Origin: a virus
Reading direction: 5' to 3' (one strand)
Virus record (IMG/VR): IMGVR_UViG_3300043420_001530
Location: 1 to 33,593 of that record
Length of the DNA: 33,593 nucleotides
Shown here: in pieces, positions 33,374 to 33,593 of the stretch
Position numbering within the stretch: position 1 is the first letter of the stretch
How the letters are laid out: each line of letters opens with the position of its first letter
Notes under the pieces: generated by a model
Databases searched by the model: none
Told to the model about the DNA's origin: nothing
What the model saw: only the letters and a program-made list of their open reading frames with translations
Made by a program: the position numbers and the translations under genes

Positions 33374-33457
33374 AGCAAGCGATAGCGCACGCGTGTACGC
33401 GCCGGGATCATATTGAAGCAAGCGTGATACGAATGCTTAGCGCGCATGTGTAACGCG
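33374..33457. repeat. Imperfect direct repeat, two copies
   Basis: Two units begin AGCAAGCG (33374 and 33417) and contain TAGCGCACGCGTGTACGCG (33383-33401) and TAGCGCGCATGTGTAACGCG (33438-33457), differing by three substitutions and one extra base. The second unit has extra bases between its two parts. Confidence 0.55.
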
Positions 33458-33495
33458 ACGCGCCCCGCTCCCTCTCTCTCGCTAACATCTGACCC

Positions 33496-33535
33496 CATTT
33501 GTATCGCGCACGCTTTACATTTGTACCCACACGCT
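33496..33535. repeat. Iteron-like direct repeats, 22-bp period
   Basis: CATTTGTATCGCGCACGCT (33496-33514) and CATTTGTACCCACACGCT (33518-33535) are two copies; the flanks carry weaker copies starting CGCTAACATCT and CGCTACACTTT. Such arrays can bind replication or regulatory proteins. Confidence 0.6.
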
Positions 33536-33593
33536 ACACTTTACTGGCTTACTATCTATCCCTAATCCAACGCACACACCACGCGCTCCGGGG

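Larger units (their letters stand above)
32937..33593. other. Non-coding leader region upstream of the structural block
   Basis: No gene I can support lies in these 657 bases. The plus-strand frames of about 130 and 65 codons are unlikely genes. The region contains AT-rich tracts (AAAAAAAA near 33352; a T-run near 33291), short palindromes, the repeats described below, one DnaA-box-like site and a TTTAGACTT motif. It probably holds promoters for the 1068-aa gene and possibly replication signals. Confidence 0.6.

Noticed and set aside
33352-33380. Terminator with an eight-T run on the minus strand
   Set aside because: Only a 4-bp stem (TTGC/GCAA) precedes the T-run; too weak to call.

Overview
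The window is the virion-building part of a tailed-phage genome (free phage or prophage; no integrase, tRNA or attachment site is visible). The host is probably a cyanobacterium. The palindrome GCGATCGC (HIP1, over-represented in many cyanobacteria) occurs at least eight times (9570, 12278, 15590, 16397, 17540, 18549, 21258, 26355), where base composition predicts about one. A small ORF at 15890-16051 also ends like the cyanobacterial Calvin-cycle regulator CP12. No sheath, tube or tape-measure gene is visible, the capsid resembles the N4-gp56 class, and there is a run of Ala/Gly/Gln-rich presumed internal proteins. I read this as a podovirus-like particle, but that is inference because the rest of the genome is missing.

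Layout, right to left, because almost everything lies on the minus strand. 32937-33593 is a non-coding leader with iteron-like repeats and one DnaA-box-like site. 25200-32936 encodes eight candidate internal or ejection proteins, one of 1068 aa, plus a possible 17-aa peptide. 22535-25188 holds a small virion-type protein, a TerS-like protein and the large terminase. 19777-22525 holds the portal and a scaffold-like protein that share 476 bp in different frames. 17468-19764 holds small proteins and an endolysin combining a GH24 muramidase with an M15-type peptidase.

14508-17457 is the only plus-strand block: a LAGLIDADG endonuclease broken by a frameshift, the CP12-like mini-protein, two beta-rich virion-type proteins and a 42-aa basic protein. 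Minus-strand genes then resume with the major capsid protein (13275-14417), a companion protein and a clear intrinsic terminator (12560-12591). Next come a helix-hairpin-helix protein, a probable head-tail connector and further virion proteins (6942-12083). Last is a tail-fibre region (1-6910) with a fibre-repeat protein, a 908-aa LamG/SPRY-like protein, a chaperone-like protein and a collagen-like fibre. The window cuts the last gene.

Many genes are coupled by ATGA or TGATG overlaps. Longer gaps repeatedly carry a short motif, YTAGA(A/C/T)T, on the coding strand just after the previous stop codon. The same motif, on the plus strand, precedes a plus-strand gene. It is the best candidate for an undescribed transcription signal of this phage. 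Other points to check are the CP12-like ORF, the portal/scaffold overprint, the endolysin fusion and the leader repeats.
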